Notes under the pieces: model-generated
Database searches by the model: none
Told to the model about the DNA's origin: nothing
Seen by the model: the letters and a program-made list of their open reading frames with translations, nothing else
Source: Pseudomonas sp. H1h
GTDB lineage: Bacteria; Pseudomonadota; Gammaproteobacteria; Pseudomonadales; Pseudomonadaceae
Length of the DNA: 64,000 bases
Direction of reading: 5' to 3'
Assembly (NCBI RefSeq): GCF_000633255.1
Contig: NZ_AYMJ01000012.1
Coordinates: forward strand, 124,001-188,000
In this document: positions 60,703 through 64,000 of the stretch, piece by piece
Layout of the letters: every line of letters starts with the position of its first letter
Numbering within the stretch: the stretch's first letter is position 1
Translations under genes and position numbers: made by a program

Positions 60703-61323
60703 ATGAAAACCCGCGACCGGATCATCGAATGTGCCCTGCAACTGTTCAACGAAAAGGGTGAGCCCAACGTCTCCACCATGGAAGTTGCCAACGAAATGGG
60801 GATCAGCCCCGGCAACCTCTACTACCACTTCCACGGCAAGGAGCCATTGATTCTCGGCCTGTTCGAACGCTTCCAGAATGAACTGGCGCCGCTGCTCGAC
60901 CCACCGCCGGATGTCGAGTTGGCGCCGGAGGATTACTGGCTGTTTCTGCACCTGATCGTCGAGCGCCTGGCGCAGTACCGCTTTCTGTTCCAGGACCTGT
61001 CGAACCTCGCCGGGCGCCTGCCGAAACTGGCCAAGGGCATTCGCAACCTGCTCAACGCCCTCAAGCGCACGCTCGCGGCCTTGCTCGCACGGTTGAAAGC
61101 GTCGGGGCAGTTGGTCAGTGATACCCAGGCGCTGGGGCAACTGGTCGAGCAGATCACCATGACCCTGCTGTTCTCGCTGGACTATCAGCGGATTCTGGAT
61201 CGGGAGGGCGAGGTCAGACTCGTCGTGTACCAGATCATGATGCTGGTGGCGCCGCATCTGTTGCCGCCGGTGAAGGTGGCAACAGAGCGAATGGCCCTGC
61301 AGTACCTCGAAGATCACGACTGA
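60703..61323 (+). CDS. phaD: TetR-family regulator PhaD
   Basis: The product is 206 residues. The N-terminal helix-turn-helix has STMEVANEMGISPGNLYYHF near residues 24-43, and the rest is the helical ligand domain. PhaD is known as an activator of the pha clusters, mainly at the phaI promoter, in response to a PHA-pathway acyl-CoA. It closes the phaC1ZC2D operon. Confidence 0.95.
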   Translation: MKTRDRIIECALQLFNEKGEPNVSTMEVANEMGISPGNLYYHFHGKEPLILGLFERFQNELAPLLDPPPDVELAPEDYWLFLHLIVERLAQYRFLFQDLSNLAGRLPKLAKGIRNLLNALKRTLAALLARLKASGQLVSDTQALGQLVEQITMTLLFSLDYQRILDREGEVRLVVYQIMMLVAPHLLPPVKVATERMALQYLEDHD

Positions 61324-61351
61324 CCCGGATCTCTGCAGCAACGAATATCCC

Positions 61352-61440
61352 CTGTGGGAGCGAGCCTGCTCGCGAAAGCGGTGTGTCAGTCGATATCTGC
61401 CTGACTGACAGCCTGCATTCGCGAGCAGGCTCGCTCCCAC
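61352..61440. repeat. REP doublet between phaD and phaF
   Basis: Inverted pair TGTGGGAGCGAGCCTGCTCG and complement, 40-bp centre with inner GTCAGT and ACTGAC sites. It lies between the two convergent pha operons. Confidence 0.9.
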
Positions 61441-61481
61441 CGGGAGATTGGGGGGGTGTGCTGACGAGTGTCTACACCAAC

Positions 61482-61520
61482 AAAAAACGCCCGACCTTCA
61501 CAGGCCGGGCGTTTTGTTTT
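61482..61520. terminator. Bidirectional intrinsic terminator between phaD and phaF
   Basis: AACGCCCG and CGGGCGTT form the stem with a loop of about 12 nt. A6 lies on the left and a T-rich run on the right. It serves convergent transcription from both pha operons. Confidence 0.88.
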
Positions 61521-61531
61521 GCCCTGAAGAA

Positions 61532-62446
61532 TCAGGACTGACTGGTTGGCGTCGACGGGGTCGATGCAGCAGTCGGGGTTGCCACCGGAGTCGGAGCAGC
61601 GGCCGAATTCGACGCGCTGACCGGCGCTGCCGGGGTAGCGGGCTTGGCTGCAGCAGCTACTGGCGGTTTCGCTGCTGCGGCTTTCGGTGCGGCCGGTTTT
61701 TTCACTGCAGGCTTTTTCGCCGCCGCCGGTTTGGCCGCAGGCTTGGCAGCCGGTTTGGCGGCAGCGGTTTTCGCTGCTGGCTTGGCGGCTGGTTTTGCTG
61801 CAGGTTTCGCAGCAGCTTTGGCGGCTGCCGGTTTGGCTGCAGCTTTTGCTGCTGGCTTGGCGGCGGCGGTTTTGGCGGCAGGTTTGGCGGCTGCGGTCTT
61901 GGCAGCAGGCTTGGCTGCAGGTTTAGCAGCCGCCTTGGCCAGCGGCTTGGCAGCCGTTTTAGCCGCAGGTTTGGCTGCGGCAGTCTTGGCAGCCGGTTTG
62001 GCCGCAGCGGTTTTCGCCGCTACAGGCTGGGTTTTCAGACCGGTGAGTTTCTCGATCTGCTTGGTCAGGGTTTCAACCTTGCTGTGCAGCGCTTTCACTT
62101 CATTGCGGCTTGGCACACCCAGGCGCGAAATCGCGCTGTTCAGGCGCTTGTCGAAAGCCCCTTCCAACTCGTCCCACTTGCCCAGTGCGCGATCTTTCAC
62201 GCCGCTGATGCGCGACTTGGCCGAAGAAGCGGAGTCCTTGGCGGCATCGACTTTCTTGCCGACTGCAGACTTGGTGAGCTTCTCGGCTTTCTCGCCGTCT
62301 TTGACCAGTGTCTCGAAGAGCTTGCTGCCGTCAGTGTCGATCTTCGAGTACACGCCTAAACCAGCCAGCCAGATTTTGCGGGAGTAGTCTTCGACTTTCC
62401 CGATCCACGAGCTGCCTTCTTTATCGGTGTTCTTTTTACCAGCCAT
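61532..62446 (-). CDS. phaF: PHA granule-associated phasin/histone-like protein PhaF
   Basis: The product is 304 residues. The N-terminal phasin domain (about 1-140) includes YSRKIWLAGLGVYSKI and a coiled-coil segment near 108-135. The C-terminal 140 residues are an Ala/Lys/Pro repeat (AAKPAAKTAA units, roughly residues 140-265) like histone H1, which binds DNA. A final Ala/Thr/Pro/Ser tail follows. PhaF coats granules and tethers them to the nucleoid for even segregation. It is downstream of phaI by 10 bp. Confidence 0.95.
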   Translation of the reverse strand: MAGKKNTDKEGSSWIGKVEDYSRKIWLAGLGVYSKIDTDGSKLFETLVKDGEKAEKLTKSAVGKKVDAAKDSASSAKSRISGVKDRALGKWDELEGAFDKRLNSAISRLGVPSRNEVKALHSKVETLTKQIEKLTGLKTQPVAAKTAAAKPAAKTAAAKPAAKTAAKPLAKAAAKPAAKPAAKTAAAKPAAKTAAAKPAAKAAAKPAAAKAAAKPAAKPAAKPAAKTAAAKPAAKPAAKPAAAKKPAVKKPAAPKAAAAKPPVAAAAKPATPAAPVSASNSAAAPTPVATPTAASTPSTPTSQS

Positions 62447-62456
62447 CCCGTTCTCC

Positions 62457-62879
62457 TTAAGATTTACGCGCGACGCGTTCGAGCAATGCCGTCAGCTCAT
62501 CGAGCTTAGCAGAGAGTGTCTCAACGTCATGTTTAGACGGAATGCCGATACGATTCAAGGCGCTTGCTACACGGGAGTCGAACGCCTTCTCGACCTTGTC
62601 GAGCTGAACTTCGACCCGGCCTTTGAATGAGCTCACTTCGCTCTTGGCTTCATCGATCTCGGCATTGGCCGCTTCGAGTTTTTCAGTGACGGCTTTTTTG
62701 CCTTTCTTTTCAACAGTTTGACCAGCCTTGATCAATTCCTGAAAGTACTCGCTGCCCTCTTGGCCAACCTTGGCGTAGGCACCCAGGCCTGCCAGCCAGA
62801 TCTTGCGGGCATAGGATTTGACGTCGCTCAGAGCAGAAGTCGAAGCATCGATTTTTTTCTTCAGAATTACTTTGGCCAT
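62457..62879 (-). CDS. phaI: PHA granule-associated phasin PhaI
   Basis: The 140-residue phasin contains YARKIWLAGLGAYAKVG near residue 24, almost identical to the PhaF N-terminal domain, and ends in a coiled coil. It coats PHA granules. The ATG at 62879 (MAKVILKKK) is chosen by homology; the upstream extension is not family-like. It is first in the phaIF operon, transcribed toward the phaC operon. Confidence 0.95.
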   Translation of the reverse strand: MAKVILKKKIDASTSALSDVKSYARKIWLAGLGAYAKVGQEGSEYFQELIKAGQTVEKKGKKAVTEKLEAANAEIDEAKSEVSSFKGRVEVQLDKVEKAFDSRVASALNRIGIPSKHDVETLSAKLDELTALLERVARKS

Positions 62880-63010
62880 GGTGCACCTCACGCGCAGAAG
62901 GTTTGAGGAACTGCCCGCAGATGTGTCGGGCTCAGGCACAAAGTAGGGAGAAAAATTAGAAACGGCACCCTAACAACTGACATAAACAGATGGGCACACC
63001 CCAAAACAAA

Positions 63011-63100
63011 TGTGGGAGCGGGCTTGCTCGCGAATACGGTGGAACAGTCAATATTCGAGTCGACTGACACACCGCTTTCGCGAGCAGGCCCGCTCCCACA
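63011..63100. repeat. REP doublet upstream of phaI
   Basis: Inverted pair TGTGGGAGCGGGCTTGCTCG and the right arm with one GAGCAGG change. It lies between phaI and the PHA system protein gene. Confidence 0.9.
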
Positions 63101-63129
63101 GGGGATCTCGGGTTACCGAAAAATCGCGA

Positions 63130-63405
63130 TCAGACCAGCGCTTTATCCAGCGCCTTCTCGATCTCGGCTTTGATCATGCCGCTCATGGCCGACATCATGA
63201 TGCCCAGCTCGACATCGACCTTGATCGAATCGTCGGCCACGTGCACCGCGCCTTTCACGCCCGAGCGCTTGAGGTTGAGGGTGTCGCCCGACCATTGCGG
63301 CTCCAGGCCATATTGATCGGAGAGTTTTTGCGCCAGCTTGTCAGCCTTCTCGCGGGCGGCTTCCTTGCCCAGGTTGTGTGCACGCTCAACACTGATTTTG
63401 GCCAT
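63130..63405 (-). CDS. Polyhydroxyalkanoic acid system family protein
   Basis: The 91-residue protein has an N-terminal helix (AHNLGKEAAREKADKLAQKL), a beta-rich middle (QWSGDTLNLKRSGVKGAVHV) and a helical C-terminus. This matches the small family repeatedly found beside pha genes (PHA_gran_rgn). Function is unknown. The ATG at 63405 gives the family start MAKISVERAH; a longer frame to 63525 is not family-like. Confidence 0.85.
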   Translation of the reverse strand: MAKISVERAHNLGKEAAREKADKLAQKLSDQYGLEPQWSGDTLNLKRSGVKGAVHVADDSIKVDVELGIMMSAMSGMIKAEIEKALDKALV

Positions 63406-63571
63406 TGAATGACTCCTGCTTTTTGAATGGGGCTGTGAATACGTGTCGGTAAATCTTGACCACCTCTGCGGCAAATCGTCCCGAAGGTTGCCCATCTTAC
63501 CTTTAGCCATTCCAAGACAAAGCATGGCTTGGGGATTAGAATGTCGCGCATTCTCTTTTGGTGACAGCGAT

Positions 63572-64000
63572 ATGACTGATCAGCGCAAAGGCAGCGATGC
63601 CGAACCCACCACACACTTCGGCTTCAAAAACGTTCCGGAAAGCCAGAAAGCGGAAAAAGTCGCTGAGGTTTTCCACTCGGTAGCCGCCAAATACGATCTG
63701 ATGAACGACCTTCTGTCGGGCGGCATGCACCGTCTGTGGAAGCGTTTTGCGATCGAACTGTCGGGCGTTCGCAGCGGCAACCGCGTGCTGGACATCGCCG
63801 GCGGTACCGGTGACCTGACCAAGAAATTCTCGCACCTGGTCGGCCCGACCGGTCAGGTGGTGCTGGCCGACATCAACGAATCGATGCTCAAGGTCGGTCG
63901 TGACCGCCTGCTGGACCTGGGTGTGTCGGGCAACGTCGAATTCGTTCAGGCGGACGCGGAAAAACTGCCGTTCCCGGACAACCACTTCGACTGCGTGACC
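63572..64000 (+). CDS. ubiE: Ubiquinone/menaquinone C-methyltransferase UbiE (5' part, cut by window end)
   Basis: 143 codons are present before the window ends, with no stop. The N-terminus [19 protein letters not shown] and the [21 protein letters not shown] block are typical of UbiE. SAM motif I is [12 protein letters not shown] near residue 72, and the following acidic residue is in [10 protein letters not shown] near 96. UbiE methylates the quinone ring in ubiquinone synthesis. It is divergent from the PHA system gene, with a 166-bp gap for both promoters. Confidence 0.93.
   Translation, partial: MTDQRKGSDAEPTTHFGFKNVPESQKAEKVAEVFHSVAAKYDLMNDLLSGGMHRLWKRFAIELSGVRSGNRVLDIAGGTGDLTKKFSHLVGPTGQVVLADINESMLKVGRDRLLDLGVSGNVEFVQADAEKLPFPDNHFDCVT

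Noticed and set aside
61644..62387. Ala/Gly/Phe-rich open frames on the plus strand over phaF
   Set aside because: Repetitive sequence is open in several frames; phaF on the minus strand has a family-length phasin domain and H1-like tail.

Overview
The window is a single chromosomal stretch from a high-GC gammaproteobacterium that I place in Pseudomonas, most likely the P. fluorescens group. The evidence is the conserved order hemE-gltD-gltB-damX-aroB-aroK-pilQPONM / ponA / maeB-nuclease-rpmE / priA / argS-SPOR-hslVU-DUF971 / phaC1-phaZ-phaC2-phaD / phaI-phaF / ubiE. It is supported by more than a dozen copies of the GTGGGAGCGGGCTTGCTCGC-type REP palindromes typical of fluorescent pseudomonads, and by frequent GTG and TTG starts. 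No phage, integrase, insertion sequence, CRISPR array, tRNA or rRNA was seen.

Layout. 1-3242 (+): 3' end of an MscS/MscK-type channel gene, selO and trxC. 3243-3480: a REP doublet plus a partial duplication of the trxC 3' end. 3481-4251 (-): a ParA-type ATPase without ParB. 4629-22868 (+): an 18-kb run of 20 closely packed or overlapping genes that I recognise as an aryl polyene (APE, xanthomonadin-like) type II polyketide cluster. It is followed by a lipoprotein gene, a terminator and a small periplasmic paralogue of that lipoprotein's C-terminal domain. 24404-26699: a divergent LysR/MFS pair resembling ynfL/ynfM. 26875-42676 (-): hemE, glutamate synthase gltDB, damX-like, aroB, aroK and pilQPONM. 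42892-45339 (+): penicillin-binding protein 1A. 45608-48099 (-): short-form malic enzyme, a secreted thermonuclease-like protein and rpmE. 48384-55962 (+): priA, argS, an FtsN-like SPOR protein, hslVU with a clear heat-shock promoter, and a DUF971 protein. 56222-61323 (+): the medium-chain-length polyhydroxyalkanoate (PHA) genes phaC1-phaZ-phaC2-phaD. 61532-63405 (-): phaF, phaI and a small PHA-granule protein gene. 63572-end (+): the start of ubiE.

The APE block carries everything expected for a membrane-anchored conjugated polyene: two acyl carrier proteins, an AMP ligase fused to a dehydratase, a chain-length-factor-like protein, two ketosynthases, a second dehydratase, a ketoreductase and a thioesterase. 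It also has two acyltransferases, a glycosyltransferase, a methyltransferase, a LolA-like carrier, an MMPL exporter and a DUF3261 lipoprotein. Less standard cargo is a MIO-type aromatic amino acid ammonia-lyase, a halogenase-like flavoprotein and a CPA2-like antiporter. A REP doublet sits in frame inside the start of the DUF3261 lipoprotein gene.

The most interesting signals are the ApeH-ApeI fusion, the halogenase-like gene and the unusual ammonia-lyase selectivity pair; the REP insertion that lengthens a lipoprotein signal peptide; a perfect intrinsic terminator encoded inside codons 2-11 of the nuclease gene directly after rpmE; a sigma-32 promoter before hslVU; a sigma-54-like element before phaC1; a 16-bp perfect hairpin between phaC1 and phaZ; and the trxC 3' duplication. 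None of these was tested by database search. Family names rest on recognised motifs and gene order.
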